64,000 nt of DNA. Origin: Paucibacter sediminis. GTDB lineage: Bacteria > Pseudomonadota > Gammaproteobacteria > Burkholderiales > Burkholderiaceae_C. Position numbers and translations under genes: made by a program. Where the stretch lies: positions 372,001 to 436,000 of the forward strand of contig NZ_CP116346.1 of the NCBI RefSeq assembly GCF_030254645.1, read 5' to 3'. Each line of letters begins with the position of its first letter. The first letter of the stretch is position 1. Positions 27,912 to 38,472 of the stretch are shown here, one piece after another. Under the pieces are notes generated by a model. That model ran no database searches and had not been told where the DNA came from. It saw only the letters and a list, made by a program, of their open reading frames with translations.

Positions 27912-28893
27912 TGCCGTGAATGTCGGGCACCCGGCCGTCCAGGCGCGCCTGGGCCAGCAGCCACAGGCACAGCTGCTCGTAGCTGATGCCGGCGGCCTTG
28001 GCCGACATCGGCACCAGCGAGTGCGAGGTCATGCCGGGCGAGGTGTTCATCTCCAGCAGAAACACCTGGCCATCGCTCTTGCGCAGCATCAGATCGGCAC
28101 GGCCCCAGCCGCGGCAGCCCAGCGAGCGGTACGCCGCCAGCACGGTGGCGCGGATGGCGGCCTCCTGCTCGGCCGGCAGGGTGCCGATGTGGTACTGGGT
28201 GGTGTCGGTGAAGTACTTGTTCTGGTAGTCGTAGTTGCCGGCCACCGCCTCGATGCGTATCACCGGCAGCGCCACGGCCGTATCGCCCTCGCCCAGCACC
28301 GGGCAGGTCAGCTCCCAGCCCACGATGCATTCCTCGCAGAGGATCTCGTCGTCGTACTGGGCGGCGAGCTGCACCGCATCCATCATGTCCGAGTAGCCCA
28401 CCGCCTTGGAGATGCCGATCGACGAACCCTCGTGCGGCGGCTTCACGAACACCGGCAGGCCCAGCTCGTCGGGCACGCTGCGCACGCGCTCGCGGCTCAG
28501 CTCATCGCGGCGCAGCTTCAGGTAGCGCGGCGTCGGCAGGCCGTCGGCGATCCACAGGCGCTTGGTGGTGATCTTGTCCACCGCGATGCTGGAGGCCATC
28601 ACGCCCGAGCCAGTGTAGGGAATGCCCAGCAACTCCAAGGCGCCCTGCACCGTGCCGTCCTCGCCATGGCGGCCATGCAGGGCGATGAAGACGCGCGCAA
28701 AGCCTTCGCTCTTAAGTTCGTGCAGGCCGCGCTCGGCGGGGTCGAAGGCGTGGGCATCCACGCCCTGCGAGCGCAGCGCCTGCAGCACGCCCGCGCCCGA
28801 CATCAGCGAGACCTCGCGCTCCGCGGATTCGCCGCCCGTCAGCACGGCCACCTTGCCGAGCGCCTTGGGGTCGATATTCAGATCCAAGCTCAT
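27901..28893 (-). CDS. ddl: D-alanine--D-alanine ligase
   Basis: A 330-residue ATP-grasp ligase making D-Ala-D-Ala for the peptidoglycan precursor. Motifs seen are [17 protein letters not shown] near the N-terminus, [36 protein letters not shown], and [17 protein letters not shown] at the metal site. It overlaps murC by 4 bases (ATGA), the usual murC-ddlB-ftsQ order. Confidence 0.97.
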   Translation of the reverse strand: MSLDLNIDPKALGKVAVLTGGESAEREVSLMSGAGVLQALRSQGVDAHAFDPAERGLHELKSEGFARVFIALHGRHGEDGTVQGALELLGIPYTGSGVMASSIAVDKITTKRLWIADGLPTPRYLKLRRDELSRERVRSVPDELGLPVFVKPPHEGSSIGISKAVGYSDMMDAVQLAAQYDDEILCEECIVGWELTCPVLGEGDTAVALPVIRIEAVAGNYDYQNKYFTDTTQYHIGTLPAEQEAAIRATVLAAYRSLGCRGWGRADLMLRKSDGQVFLLEMNTSPGMTSHSLVPMSAKAAGISYEQLCLWLLAQARLDGRVPDIHGSKT

Positions 28894-30296
28894 GGCCGGA
28901 CCTCCTTCGTGGTCAACAGTTCAACCGTGCGTGCCGGCACGGACCCGATCGTGCCCGCCCCCATCACGATCACCACATCGCCGTCGCGGGTAGCGTCGGC
29001 AATTGCTTGCGGCAGCGCCGCGATGTCTGGAACCAAGGTCGCCAGCGGCAGCGCAGCCTGCAATGCCGCTGCGTCTGCGCCTTGAATCGGCGCCTCGCCG
29101 GCCGCATACACCTCGGTCAGCAGCACCGCATCAAAACCGCCCATCACGCGCACGAAGTCCGCAAAGCAGTCGCGCGTGCGGGTGTAGCGGTGCGGCTGGA
29201 AGGCCAGCAGCAGGCGCTGACCGGGGAAGGCACCGCGCGCGGCCGAGAGCACCGCCGCCATCTCCACCGGGTGGTGGCCGTAGTCGTCGATCAGGCTGAA
29301 ACGGCCGCCATCGGCGGCGGGCAGCTCTCCATAACGCTGGAAGCGCCGGCCCACGCCGCCGAACTTGGCCAGCGCCGTCAGCATCGCCGCATCCGGCAGC
29401 TCCAGCTCGGTGGCCACCGCGATCGCGGCCAGCGCGTTCAGCACATTGTGCTGGCCGGCCAGGTTCAGGGTGACGTCCAGCGCCGGCATCTCCCCCTTCT
29501 CATCCCGGCGCAGCACCGTGAAGCGCATCTGCCCACCGGCCAGGGCCTGCACATTCACCGCGCGCACCTGGTTGTGCTCGCCCAGGCCGTAGCTGACGAT
29601 AGGCCGCGAGACCATCGGCATGATGGAGCGCACGCCCTCGTCGTCGCCGCACAGCACCGCCGCGCCATAGAAGGGCATGCGGTGCAGGAAGTCGACAAAG
29701 GCCTGCTTGAGGCGGCCGAGGTCATGGCCATAGGTGTCCATGTGGTCGGCGTCGATATTGGTGACGACGGCCAGCACCGGCAGCAGGTTCAGGAAGGAGG
29801 CGTCGGACTCGTCCGCCTCCACCACGATGTAGTCGCCCTGGCCCAGCGCCGAGTTGGCGCCGGCGCTGTTGAGCTTGCCGCCGATCACGAAGGTGGGGTC
29901 CACGCCGGCCTCGGCCAGCACCGTGGTGACCAGCGAGGTGGTGGTCGTCTTGCCATGCGTGCCGGCGATCGCGATGCCCTGCTTCAGCCGCATCAGTTCG
30001 GCCAGCATGACGGCGCGCTGTACCACCGGGATGCGCGCGGCGCGCGCGGCGATCACCTCGGGGTTGTCGGCCTTCACCGCGGTGGAGGTCACCACCGCCT
30101 GTGCGCCGGCGATATGCGCGGCGGCATGGCCGATATGGATCTGCAGGCCCAGCTGTGCCAGGCGCTGCGTGGTGGCGCTCGCGCTCTGGTCCGAGCCCGA
30201 CACGGTGTAGCCGAGGTTGTGCAGGATCTCGGCAATGCCGCTCATACCGGCGCCACCGATGCCCACGAAGTGAATGTGCTTGACGGCGTGCTTCAT
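28890..30296 (-). CDS. murC: UDP-N-acetylmuramate--L-alanine ligase
   Basis: A 468-residue Mur ligase adding the first amino acid to UDP-MurNAc. The N-terminal Rossmann motif is [17 protein letters not shown], the ATP P-loop is [11 protein letters not shown] near residue 114, and [18 protein letters not shown] is in the C-terminal domain. Length is standard. It overlaps both murG and ddl by 4 bases. Confidence 0.97.
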   Translation of the reverse strand: MKHAVKHIHFVGIGGAGMSGIAEILHNLGYTVSGSDQSASATTQRLAQLGLQIHIGHAAAHIAGAQAVVTSTAVKADNPEVIAARAARIPVVQRAVMLAELMRLKQGIAIAGTHGKTTTTSLVTTVLAEAGVDPTFVIGGKLNSAGANSALGQGDYIVVEADESDASFLNLLPVLAVVTNIDADHMDTYGHDLGRLKQAFVDFLHRMPFYGAAVLCGDDEGVRSIMPMVSRPIVSYGLGEHNQVRAVNVQALAGGQMRFTVLRRDEKGEMPALDVTLNLAGQHNVLNALAAIAVATELELPDAAMLTALAKFGGVGRRFQRYGELPAADGGRFSLIDDYGHHPVEMAAVLSAARGAFPGQRLLLAFQPHRYTRTRDCFADFVRVMGGFDAVLLTEVYAAGEAPIQGADAAALQAALPLATLVPDIAALPQAIADATRDGDVVIVMGAGTIGSVPARTVELLTTKEVRP

Positions 30297-31387
30297 GAGG
30301 GCTTCACCAGGGATTCGAGTTCGTCGGCCACACGCGAGGCCGCACGCGGGCGGGCCAGCGCGCGCGCGCGCTGCGCCATCGCCAGCAAGCCCTCGCGGCT
30401 CAGGCCGCTCAGCAATTCATGCAGCTTGGCCGGCGTCAGCTCCTGCTGCGGCAGATGCAGGGCCGCCTCGTGCTGGGCCATGAAGCGGGCGTTGTCGCGC
30501 TGGTGCGAGGTGGTCGACACCACCAGCGGCACCAGCAGCGCCGGCACGCCGGCGGCGCAGAGTTCGCTCACCGTGACCGCGCCGGCGCGGCCGATGATGA
30601 GGTCGCAGTCCGCCAGCCGCGTGGCCATGTCGTCGATGAAGGGCAGCAGCTCCGCCCTTTCATCCAAGGCAATGCCAGCGGCCTGGTAGGCCGCCTGCAC
30701 GCTGGAGAAATTGGCGGCGCCGGTCTGGTGCGTGACGCTGGGGCGTTGCTCGGCGGGCCACAGTGCCAGCGCCTTGGGCAGCACCTCGTTGATGGCGCGC
30801 GCGCCCAGCGAGCCGCCCACCACCAGCACGCGCAAGGGGCCGGTGCGGCCGGCAAAGCGCTGGGCCGGATCGGCGATCGCCTCGATCTCGGCGCGCACCG
30901 GATTGCCGGTGACCACCGCCTTGGGCGTGGAGGCCGCGGCGGCGCCGTCAAAACCGAAGGCGATGCGGCGCGCAAAGGCCTTGAGCCCGCGGTTGGAGAG
31001 CAGCATGGCCGCGTCGGCATTCACCAGCATCAGCGGCTTGCGCATCAGCCAGGCCATCAGGCCGCCGGGCAGGCAGACATAGCCGCCCATGCCCAGCACC
31101 GCGTCGGCGCTGCGCGTGCCGAACACGGTGCGCGCCTGCACAAAGGCGCGCGCGAACTTGAACAGGCCCGTGAGGGCATGCGCGAAGCCCTTGCCGCGCA
31201 TGCCGGCGAAGGCCAGGCGGTCCAGCGGCAGGCCGGCGGCCGGCACCAGCTTGTTCTCCATGCCGGTCTCGGTGCCCATCCAGCTCACGCTCCAGCCGCG
31301 GCGCTTCATCTCCTCGGCCACCGCCAGGCCCGGGATGATGTGGCCGCCGGTGCCGGCCGCCATGATGACGAGGTGGCGCGTGCTCAT
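30293..31387 (-). CDS. murG: Undecaprenyl-PP-MurNAc-pentapeptide GlcNAc transferase
   Basis: A 364-residue GT-B glycosyltransferase making lipid II at the inner face of the membrane. It has the glycine-rich loop [19 protein letters not shown], a second G-loop [12 protein letters not shown], and the UDP-GlcNAc site [22 protein letters not shown]. The usual HEQNAVAG stretch is replaced here by [12 protein letters not shown]. The start is the ATG encoding [12 protein letters not shown], overlapping ftsW by 4 bases. Confidence 0.96.
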   Translation of the reverse strand: MSTRHLVIMAAGTGGHIIPGLAVAEEMKRRGWSVSWMGTETGMENKLVPAAGLPLDRLAFAGMRGKGFAHALTGLFKFARAFVQARTVFGTRSADAVLGMGGYVCLPGGLMAWLMRKPLMLVNADAAMLLSNRGLKAFARRIAFGFDGAAAASTPKAVVTGNPVRAEIEAIADPAQRFAGRTGPLRVLVVGGSLGARAINEVLPKALALWPAEQRPSVTHQTGAANFSSVQAAYQAAGIALDERAELLPFIDDMATRLADCDLIIGRAGAVTVSELCAAGVPALLVPLVVSTTSHQRDNARFMAQHEAALHLPQQELTPAKLHELLSGLSREGLLAMAQRARALARPRAASRVADELESLVKPS

Positions 31388-32646
31388 GCCCGGCCTCCGC
31401 GCATCAGCTGTCTGTTCTCGATGTCGATGCGCAGCACGATGGCGATCGACACACAGTTCATCAGGATCGCCGAGCCGCCAAAGCTCAAGAGCGGCAGCGT
31501 CAGGCCCTTGGTGGGCAGCGCGCCCAGGTTCACGCCCATATTGATGAAGCCCTGGGCCGCCATCCAGATGCCGATGCCCTGGGCATAGAGGCCGGCGAAC
31601 ACGCGGTCCAGCGCGATCGCCTGGCGGCCGATGTGAAAGAGCCGGCGCGAGAGCCAGAAGAAACCGATGATGACCAGGGCCACGCCCACGAAGCCCAGCT
31701 CCTCGCCGATCACCGCCAGCAGGAAGTCGGTATGCGCCTCGGGCAGGTAATGCAGCTTCTCCAGGCTGGAGCCCAGGCCCTGGCCGAAGAACTCGCCGCG
31801 GCCGAAGGCGATCAGCGAATGCGTCAGCTGGTAGGCCTTGCCCTGCGCGTACTTCTCGTCCCAGGGGTTGAGGTAGGCAAAGATGCGTTCGCGGCGGAAT
31901 TCGCTGAAGGTGATCATCAGCACGAAGGCCCCCACCAGCACCGCCACGATGAGGAAGAACATGCGGCCGTTCACGCCGCCCAGGAACAGGATGCCCATCG
32001 CGATCGCCGCGATCACCATGAAGGCGCCCATGTCCGGCTCGGCCAGCAAGAGCACCCCCACCACGCCCAGCGCCACCACCATGGGCCAGACGGCCTGGAA
32101 GAAGTTCTCCTTCACATCCATCTTGCGCACCATATAGCTGGCCGCGTACATCGCGATCGCCAGCTTGGTGAGCTCGGAGGGCTGGAAGTTCATCACGCCC
32201 AGCGGGATCCAGCGCCGCGCGCCATAGACCACCTTGCCCAGGCCGGGGATCAGCACCGCGATCAGCATCACCAGCGAGATCACGAAGATCCAGGGCGCCC
32301 AGCGCTCCCAGCTCGCCACCGGCACCTGCACGGTGATCAGCGCGGCCACCAGGCCGAAGCCGATCGCCACCATATGGCGGGTGAGGAAATGCGTCGGCAG
32401 GTATTTGGCGAAGCGCGGGTTGTCCGGCATCGCGATCGAGGCCGAATAGACCATCAGCAGGCCCAGGGCCATCAGCGCCAGCACCACCCACACCAGGGTG
32501 ACGTCAAAGCCCTGGATGCGGGTGGGCTGGCCGGCCGAGGTCGACACCCAGTCGCGCACCGGCACATCGGCGGCACTCGCCTCGCTCTTGGCGAACAGGC
32601 CGCGCAGGCGCTCCGCCAGGTTCTTCAGGCCCAGGGTCTCGCTCAT
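31384..32646 (-). CDS. ftsW: Peptidoglycan glycosyltransferase FtsW
   Basis: A 420-residue SEDS polymerase with about ten membrane helices. The family stretch [28 protein letters not shown] is partly visible as [13 protein letters not shown] and [19 protein letters not shown], with the catalytic Asp region intact. A cytoplasmic N-terminal tail of about 45 residues precedes the first helix. It polymerises septal glycan with its partner FtsI. It starts within the murD stop (TGATG). Confidence 0.97.
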   Translation of the reverse strand: MSETLGLKNLAERLRGLFAKSEASAADVPVRDWVSTSAGQPTRIQGFDVTLVWVVLALMALGLLMVYSASIAMPDNPRFAKYLPTHFLTRHMVAIGFGLVAALITVQVPVASWERWAPWIFVISLVMLIAVLIPGLGKVVYGARRWIPLGVMNFQPSELTKLAIAMYAASYMVRKMDVKENFFQAVWPMVVALGVVGVLLLAEPDMGAFMVIAAIAMGILFLGGVNGRMFFLIVAVLVGAFVLMITFSEFRRERIFAYLNPWDEKYAQGKAYQLTHSLIAFGRGEFFGQGLGSSLEKLHYLPEAHTDFLLAVIGEELGFVGVALVIIGFFWLSRRLFHIGRQAIALDRVFAGLYAQGIGIWMAAQGFINMGVNLGALPTKGLTLPLLSFGGSAILMNCVSIAIVLRIDIENRQLMRGGRA

Positions 32647-34364
32647 CAGCTGAGCCCCCCGTCGTTGGCCAGCTCATGCACCTGGGCCACGAACACCTCG
32701 GCACGGTGGCCGTAGTTGCGGAACATGTCCAGGCTGGCGCAGGCCGGGCTCAGCAGCACGCTGTCGCCGCTGTGCGCCTGCTGCAGGCACCAGCTGGTGG
32801 CGGCCTCCAGCGTGGCGTGGCGCTGCATCGGTAGCTGGCTGTCTTGCAAGGCAGCCTCGATCTGCGCCGCGTCGCGGCCGATCAGGGCCACCGCGCGTCC
32901 ATGGCGCGCCACGCCCTCGCGCAGCGGGGAAAAATCCTGGCCCTTGCCGTCGCCGCCCAGGATCAGCACCAGCTTGGCGGGTGCGCGGTCGGCGCCCAGG
33001 CCGTTGATGGCCGCCACCGTGGCGCCGACATTGGTGCCCTTGGAATCGTCATAGAAATCCACGCCGCGGATGCTGGCCACGTACTCGACGCGGTGCGGCT
33101 CGCCGCGGTAGTCGCGCAAGCCATGCAGCATCGGCGCCAGCTCGCAGCCGGCCGCGCTGGCCAGGGCCAGGGCCGCCAGCGCATTGGCGGCGTTGTGGCG
33201 GCCGCGCACGCGCAGCGCGTCGGCGGGCATCAGGCGCTGCAGGATGATCTCCTCCGCGTCCTCATCCTTGCGGCGCTTGAGGGTCTCGTCGACCTCGCGC
33301 GCGCGCACCAGCCAGGCCATGCCGCCCTCGCTGACCAGGCCATAGTCGCCCGGATGATCGGGCGCGTTCAGGCCGAAGCGCAGCACGGTGCGCGACTGCA
33401 GCTTGGCGGCGCGGCCGCGCCCTTGCTTGACCAGCACCGGCGCCGGCACCATCGCCTCCACCAGGGCGTCATCGCGGTTGATCACCATCAGCGTGTGCTC
33501 GCCAAAGACACGCGCCTTGGCGCGCGCATAGGCGGCCATGTCGCCATGCCAGTCGAGATGGTCCTGGGTGATGTTGAGCACCGCCGCGGCGGTGGGCTCG
33601 AAGCCCTGCACGCTGTCGAGCTGGAAGCTGGAGAGCTCCAGCACCCAGACCTCGGGCAGGTGCTCGAACACCGGACCCTTGGGCGGCGGCTTGATCGGCA
33701 GGGGCTGCTCGTCCAGCAGCGCATCCACCTCGTCCAGGGTGGACAACTCCACTATGGGCTCGGGCTGAGCCTCCGGGGTTTCATCGGCCACCGGGGTCAG
33801 GTCTTGCGCCTCTACGGGCGCCTCCACCAGCTCTGCAGGCAACTCGGCCGGTTCCAGGTCCAGCGCCTGCGCCAGCGTGGTCAGCATGCTGGGGCCGATA
33901 TTGCCGGCCACCGCCACGCGCTTGCCGGCGCGCTCGGCCAGCAAGGCCGTCATGCAGGTGGTGGTGGTCTTGCCATTGGTGCCGGTGATGGCCAGCACCG
34001 CGGGCGCGTAACGGCGCTCGGCCTTGAGATCGGCGAGGGCGCGGGCAAACAGGTCCAGCTCGCCCTGCACCGGGATGCCGGTGGCGCGTGCCAGGTTCAA
34101 GAGCGGCTGCAGGCGCGCATCCAGCGGCGACAGGCCCGGGCTCTTCAGCACCAGTTGCACACCCGCCAGCGCCGACTCCGGCAGCTCGCCGTGGAAGAAC
34201 TCGACGGCCGGCAGCTGCTCGCGCAGCGTCGCCAGTTGCGGCGGCTGCGCGCGCGAGTCCCACACCGCGGCCGTGGCGCCGTAGCGCAGGGCCCAGGCGG
34301 CCATGGCCAGGCCGGAGTCGCCCAGCCCCAGCACCAGCACCTTGAGTCCCATCAGCTGCTTCAT
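32646..34364 (-). CDS. murD: UDP-N-acetylmuramoylalanine--D-glutamate ligase, with large internal insertion
   Basis: A 572-residue Mur ligase, longer than the usual 440-500. Core motifs are intact: [11 protein letters not shown] at the N-terminus, P-loop [11 protein letters not shown] near 126-136, [10 protein letters not shown], and [11 protein letters not shown] in the C-terminal domain. Between [10 protein letters not shown] and [10 protein letters not shown] an insertion of about 70 residues (about 168-237) is rich in Glu, Pro and Ala and includes a copy of the GGGGTCAGGTCTTGC motif (coding AQDLTP). A second smaller insertion ([13 protein letters not shown] region) lies before the [13 protein letters not shown] motif. 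It adds D-Glu to the nucleotide precursor. Confidence 0.95.
   Translation of the reverse strand: MKQLMGLKVLVLGLGDSGLAMAAWALRYGATAAVWDSRAQPPQLATLREQLPAVEFFHGELPESALAGVQLVLKSPGLSPLDARLQPLLNLARATGIPVQGELDLFARALADLKAERRYAPAVLAITGTNGKTTTTCMTALLAERAGKRVAVAGNIGPSMLTTLAQALDLEPAELPAELVEAPVEAQDLTPVADETPEAQPEPIVELSTLDEVDALLDEQPLPIKPPPKGPVFEHLPEVWVLELSSFQLDSVQGFEPTAAAVLNITQDHLDWHGDMAAYARAKARVFGEHTLMVINRDDALVEAMVPAPVLVKQGRGRAAKLQSRTVLRFGLNAPDHPGDYGLVSEGGMAWLVRAREVDETLKRRKDEDAEEIILQRLMPADALRVRGRHNAANALAALALASAAGCELAPMLHGLRDYRGEPHRVEYVASIRGVDFYDDSKGTNVGATVAAINGLGADRAPAKLVLILGGDGKGQDFSPLREGVARHGRAVALIGRDAAQIEAALQDSQLPMQRHATLEAATSWCLQQAHSGDSVLLSPACASLDMFRNYGHRAEVFVAQVHELANDGGLS
33793..33807 (+). repeat. Copy of dispersed motif GGGGTCAGGTCTTGC inside the murD insertion
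   Basis: An exact 15-base copy on the plus strand, antisense to murD. Read in murD it encodes Gln-Asp-Leu-Thr-Pro within the non-conserved acidic insertion. Confidence 0.6.
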
Positions 34365-34374
34365 CGTGCCATCC

Positions 34375-35553
34375 TCAGCGCAGCTTCAGGCTGGCCAGGC
34401 CGATCAGGCACAGCAGCATGGTGATGATCCAGAAGCGCACCACCACCTGGGTCTCTTTCCAGCCCGACTTTTCGAAATGGTGGTGCAGCGGCGCCATCTT
34501 GAAGATGCGCCGACCGGTGCCGGTCTTCTTCTTGGTGTATTTGAACCAGCTCACCTGGATCATCACCGACAGCACCTCGGCGACGAACACGCCGCCCATG
34601 ATGCCCAGCACGATTTCCTGGCGCGTGATGACCGCCAGCGTGCCCAGCGCGCCGCCCAGCGAGAGCGCGCCCACATCGCCCATGAAGACCTGGGCCGGAT
34701 GGGTGTTGAACCAGAGGAAGGCAAGACCTGCCCCCGCCATCGCCGCGCAGAAGATCATCAGCTCGCCGGCGCCGGGGATGTAGGGAAAGATCAGGTACTT
34801 GCTGTAGACCGAGGAGCCGGTGACGTAGGCGAACACGCCCAGCGCCGAGCCCACCATCACCACCGGCATGATGGCCAGGCCGTCCAGGCCGTCGGTGAAG
34901 TTCACCGCATTGCTGGTGCCGACGATGACGAAGAAGGACAGCGCGATGAAGCCGAACACGCCCAGCGGGTAGCTGACCGTCTTGAAGAAGGGCAGCATCA
35001 GGTCGGCCTTGGGCGGCAGCTCGGTGGAGAAGCCGCTCGTGACCCAGCGGAAGAACAGCTCCACCACGCCCAGGAAGGAGGTCTCGGACACGCTGAAGGC
35101 CAGGTAGAGCGCCGCCACCAGGCCGATCAGCGATTGCCAGAAGAACTTCTCGCGGCTGCTCATGCCCTCGGGGTTCTTGTCGACGACCTTGCGCCAGTCA
35201 TCCACCCAGCCGATCGCGCCAAAGCCCATCGTCACCAGCATCACCACCCAGACGAAGCGGTTGCTCCAGTCGAACCACAGGAGCGTGGACACGCCGATGC
35301 CGATCAGGATCAGCACCCCGCCCATGGTGGGCGTGCCGCTCTTGGCCAGATGTTGTTGCACGCCGTATTCGCGGATCGGCTGGCCGATCTTCATTTCGGT
35401 CAGGCGGCGTATCACCCAGGGGCCGAAGGCCAGGCCGATCAGCAGCGAGGTCATCGCCGCCATCACCGCACGGAAGGTGATGTACTGGAACACGCGCAGA
35501 AAGCCGAGGTCCGGATACAGGCCTTGCAACCATTGGGCCAGACTAAGCAGCAT
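34375..35553 (-). CDS. mraY: Phospho-MurNAc-pentapeptide transferase
   Basis: A 392-residue membrane enzyme making lipid I, with about ten helices. Hallmarks are [15 protein letters not shown], the DD pair in [22 protein letters not shown] with catalytic Asp residues, and the HHH motif in [13 protein letters not shown]. The start [11 protein letters not shown] is chosen for family length; an ATG four codons upstream is also in frame. Overlaps murF by 11 bases. Confidence 0.97.
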   Translation of the reverse strand: MLLSLAQWLQGLYPDLGFLRVFQYITFRAVMAAMTSLLIGLAFGPWVIRRLTEMKIGQPIREYGVQQHLAKSGTPTMGGVLILIGIGVSTLLWFDWSNRFVWVVMLVTMGFGAIGWVDDWRKVVDKNPEGMSSREKFFWQSLIGLVAALYLAFSVSETSFLGVVELFFRWVTSGFSTELPPKADLMLPFFKTVSYPLGVFGFIALSFFVIVGTSNAVNFTDGLDGLAIMPVVMVGSALGVFAYVTGSSVYSKYLIFPYIPGAGELMIFCAAMAGAGLAFLWFNTHPAQVFMGDVGALSLGGALGTLAVITRQEIVLGIMGGVFVAEVLSVMIQVSWFKYTKKKTGTGRRIFKMAPLHHHFEKSGWKETQVVVRFWIITMLLCLIGLASLKLR

Positions 35554-36964
35554 GGGCGCCCCCATCCTTTTGCAGCGCCGCGACCACGCGTTCCATCTTC
35601 ATGAATCTCGATCCTTTGACGAGCACGTTCTGAACCTGGGGCGCCTGCTCAAGGGCCGCCACCAACTCGTCCACTGACTTGAAATGTCTGGCGGCGACGC
35701 CATAGGCGCGCGCCGTGTCGGCCGCCGCCTCGCCCACGGTCCACAGCGCCGCGATGCCGCGCTCGGCCGCGTAGGCGCCCACCTCGCCGTGGAAGGCCGG
35801 GCCCTCGTTGCCCACCTCGCCCATATCGCCCAGCACCAGCCAGGACAGGCCCGGCAGATCGGCCAGCACGTCGATGGCGGCGCGCACGCTGTCGGGGTTG
35901 GCGTTGTAGCTGTCGTCGATCAGGGTCAGGCGCCGGCCCTGGCGCTCCAGCTGCTGCAGCTGCGAGCGGCCCTTGACGGGGCGGAAGTCTTCCAGGCCGC
36001 GCACCACCGCGGCCAGCGGCGCACCGGCGGCCAGCGCGCAGGCGGCCGCCGCCAGGGCGTTGCGCACGTTGTGCAGACCGGCCACCGAGAGCGCCACCGG
36101 CGCATCGCCGGCCGGCGTGTGCAGCTCCAGCGCCCAATGCCCGGCATCCACCCAGGCGGCGCGCCCCATCACATCGGCCTGGCCCTGCAGCGCAAAGCTG
36201 AGGTGGCCGCGCGTGCCGGCGAGCCGATGCCAGATCGGTGCGCAGGCGTCCTCGGCCGGGAACACTGCCACACCGGCGGCGCCCAGGGCCTCGATGACGG
36301 CGCCGTTCTCGCGCGCCGCCGCCTCCACCGTCTGCAGAAACTCCTGGTGCTCGCGCTGCGCGTTGTTGACCAGGGCCACGGTGGGCTGGGTCATCGCGGC
36401 CAGCGGCGCGATCTCGCCCGGGTGGTTCATGCCCAGCTCGATCACCGCGGCGCGGTGCCAATGGGCCAGGTCCTGGCGCAGGCGCAAAAGCGTCAGCGGC
36501 ACGCCGATCTCGTTGTTGTAGTTGCCCTCGGTGGCGAGCGCCGCCGTGCCCAGCCAGGCGCGCAGGATGCTCGCAATCATCTGGGTCACGGTGGTCTTGC
36601 CATTGCTGCCGGTGACGGCGATCACCGGCAGATGGCATTGCGCGCGCCAGGCACTGGCCAGCGCACCCAGCGCCTTGAGGCTGTCGGGCACCTCGATGCC
36701 GGGCAGGCCGGCGGCCTGATCGGCATCGAGGCCGCGCTCCGCCAGGGCCGCGACGGCGCCCGCCGCCCTGGCCTGGGCCAGGAAGTCGTGCGCATCGAAG
36801 CGCTCGCCGCGCAGCGCCACGAAGAAGTCGCCCGCCTGCAGGCTGCGCGTGTCGCTGTGCACGCGCAGGATGGCCAGCTCCGGGTCGCCCAGCAGGCGCG
36901 CCGCTGGCACGGCGGGCAGCAGCAGCGCGTGCAGCTGGCCGAGCGTGAAGTTGTTGTGGCTCAC
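35543..36964 (-). CDS. murF: UDP-N-acetylmuramoyl-tripeptide--D-alanyl-D-alanine ligase
   Basis: A 473-residue Mur ligase completing the pentapeptide. It has [20 protein letters not shown] at the N-terminus, P-loop [13 protein letters not shown] near 118-130, [11 protein letters not shown], and [16 protein letters not shown] in the C-terminal domain. The start is GTG, overlapping the murE stop as GTGA. Confidence 0.97.
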   Translation of the reverse strand: MSHNNFTLGQLHALLLPAVPAARLLGDPELAILRVHSDTRSLQAGDFFVALRGERFDAHDFLAQARAAGAVAALAERGLDADQAAGLPGIEVPDSLKALGALASAWRAQCHLPVIAVTGSNGKTTVTQMIASILRAWLGTAALATEGNYNNEIGVPLTLLRLRQDLAHWHRAAVIELGMNHPGEIAPLAAMTQPTVALVNNAQREHQEFLQTVEAAARENGAVIEALGAAGVAVFPAEDACAPIWHRLAGTRGHLSFALQGQADVMGRAAWVDAGHWALELHTPAGDAPVALSVAGLHNVRNALAAAACALAAGAPLAAVVRGLEDFRPVKGRSQLQQLERQGRRLTLIDDSYNANPDSVRAAIDVLADLPGLSWLVLGDMGEVGNEGPAFHGEVGAYAAERGIAALWTVGEAAADTARAYGVAARHFKSVDELVAALEQAPQVQNVLVKGSRFMKMERVVAALQKDGGAHAA

Positions 36965-38472
36965 AGTCCGGCCCTCCGGATCAGGGCGGCACGGCCTTCG
37001 TCCACATCGGAGAAGGGCAGGCGCTGGCCCATGATTTCCTGATAGTCCTCGTGGCCCTTGCCGGCCACCAGCAGCACGTCGCGGCTGCCGGCCTCCAGCA
37101 CCGCGCGCTGGATGGCTTCGCGGCGGTCGGCCAGCACCAGGCGCGGCGCGGCCGCATCCAGGCCCGCCTCGATGTCGGCCAGCACCTGCTCGGGCGCCTC
37201 GCCGCGCGGGTTGTCGCTGGTGATGACGACGCGCTGGGCCAGCCTGGCGGCGATCGCGCCCATCAGCGGGCGCTTGCTGCGGTCGCGGTCGCCGCCGCAG
37301 CCGAACACGCAGTGCAGCTGGCCGCCGCGCGCCGCGGCCAGCGGGGCGAGCGCTTCCAGCGCCTTCTGCAGCGCATCGGGCGTGTGGGCATAGTCCACCA
37401 CCAGCTCGGGCAGCTCGCGGCCATTGCCGACGCGCTGCATGCGGCCGGGCACGGGGGTGACGAGGGCCGCCACGCGGGCCACATCGGCCAGGCCGTGACC
37501 GAGTGCGCGCAGGCCACCGATCACCGACAGCAGGTTGGAGATGTTGTACTCGCCGATCAGGCCGGTCTCGACCAGCAGCTCTTCGGTCCCTTCCTTCAGG
37601 GTGAAGGCCAGGCCAGCGGCGCGGTAGTGCAGCGCATGGGCCGAGAGGCGCGCATCGCTGCGGTTCAGGCCATAGCTCCAGACGTCCAGCTTGCCGGTCA
37701 GCTCCTTGGCCAGTTCGGCACCCTTGGCATCGTCGAGGTTCAGCACCGCGGCCTGCAGGCCCGGCCAGTCGAACAGCTCGCGCTTGGCGGCCCAGTAGGC
37801 GTCCATGCTGCCGTGGTAGTCCAGATGGTCCTGGGTGAAGTTGGTGAACAGGGCCACGCGCAGCTGGGTGCCGGCGAGGCGGTGCTCCTTGATGCCGATC
37901 GAGGAGGCCTCGATCGCGCAGGCCGCATAGCCCTGCCCCGCCATGCGCTTGAAGGCCGCCTGCAGCAGCACGGGGTCAGGTGTTGTCAGGCCGGTGTAGC
38001 TGATGTCGGCGGGCTTGCCGCTGCCCGCGCTGCCCGGGATGGGCGGCTCGCCCACCCCCAGCGTGCCCACCACGCCGCAGCGCTGGCCCAGCAGGCTCAG
38101 GGCCTGGGCCGTCCACCAGGCTGTGGAGGTCTTGCCATTCGTGCCGGTGGTGGCAATCACCGCCAGCTGCTTGCTGGGCTCGCCGTAGTAGGCGGCGGCG
38201 ATCAGGCCGGTCTTGGCCTTCAGCCCGGCCAGCGAGGCCACGCGCGCATCGGTGAAGCCGTAGGCGTCGACGCCCTCCTCCTCCACCAGGCAGGTGGCGG
38301 CGCCGGCGGCGATGGCAGCGGCCACATAGCCGCGGCCGTCCTTGGCATAGCCAGGCCAGGCGATGAAGGCATCGCCGGCCGCCACCGCGCGGCTGTCGGT
38401 GCGCAGCGCGCCGGTGGTCCATTCCTGCAGCCAGCGGGCCGCGGCTTCGGGTGATTTGAGTCGGGTCAGCAT
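36961..38472 (-). CDS. murE: UDP-N-acetylmuramoyl-tripeptide synthetase
   Basis: A 503-residue Mur ligase adding the third residue, expected to be meso-diaminopimelate in this lineage. It has TDSRAVAAGDAFIAWPG, P-loop TTGTNGKTSTAWW, the TTPDP motif, and LVVDYAHTPDALQKALE. The DNPR motif for diaminopimelate recognition is visible in TSDNPRGEAP. The frame is open far upstream, but the ATG giving MLTRLKSPEA matches family length and overlaps the ftsI paralogue by 7 bases. Confidence 0.97.
   Translation of the reverse strand: MLTRLKSPEAAARWLQEWTTGALRTDSRAVAAGDAFIAWPGYAKDGRGYVAAAIAAGAATCLVEEEGVDAYGFTDARVASLAGLKAKTGLIAAAYYGEPSKQLAVIATTGTNGKTSTAWWTAQALSLLGQRCGVVGTLGVGEPPIPGSAGSGKPADISYTGLTTPDPVLLQAAFKRMAGQGYAACAIEASSIGIKEHRLAGTQLRVALFTNFTQDHLDYHGSMDAYWAAKRELFDWPGLQAAVLNLDDAKGAELAKELTGKLDVWSYGLNRSDARLSAHALHYRAAGLAFTLKEGTEELLVETGLIGEYNISNLLSVIGGLRALGHGLADVARVAALVTPVPGRMQRVGNGRELPELVVDYAHTPDALQKALEALAPLAAARGGQLHCVFGCGGDRDRSKRPLMGAIAARLAQRVVITSDNPRGEAPEQVLADIEAGLDAAAPRLVLADRREAIQRAVLEAGSRDVLLVAGKGHEDYQEIMGQRLPFSDVDEGRAALIRRAGL

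Noticed and set aside
37972-37985. Motif-like GGGGTCAGGTGTTG in murE
   Set aside because: It encodes the conserved MurE TTPDP motif, so the similarity is explained by protein constraint.
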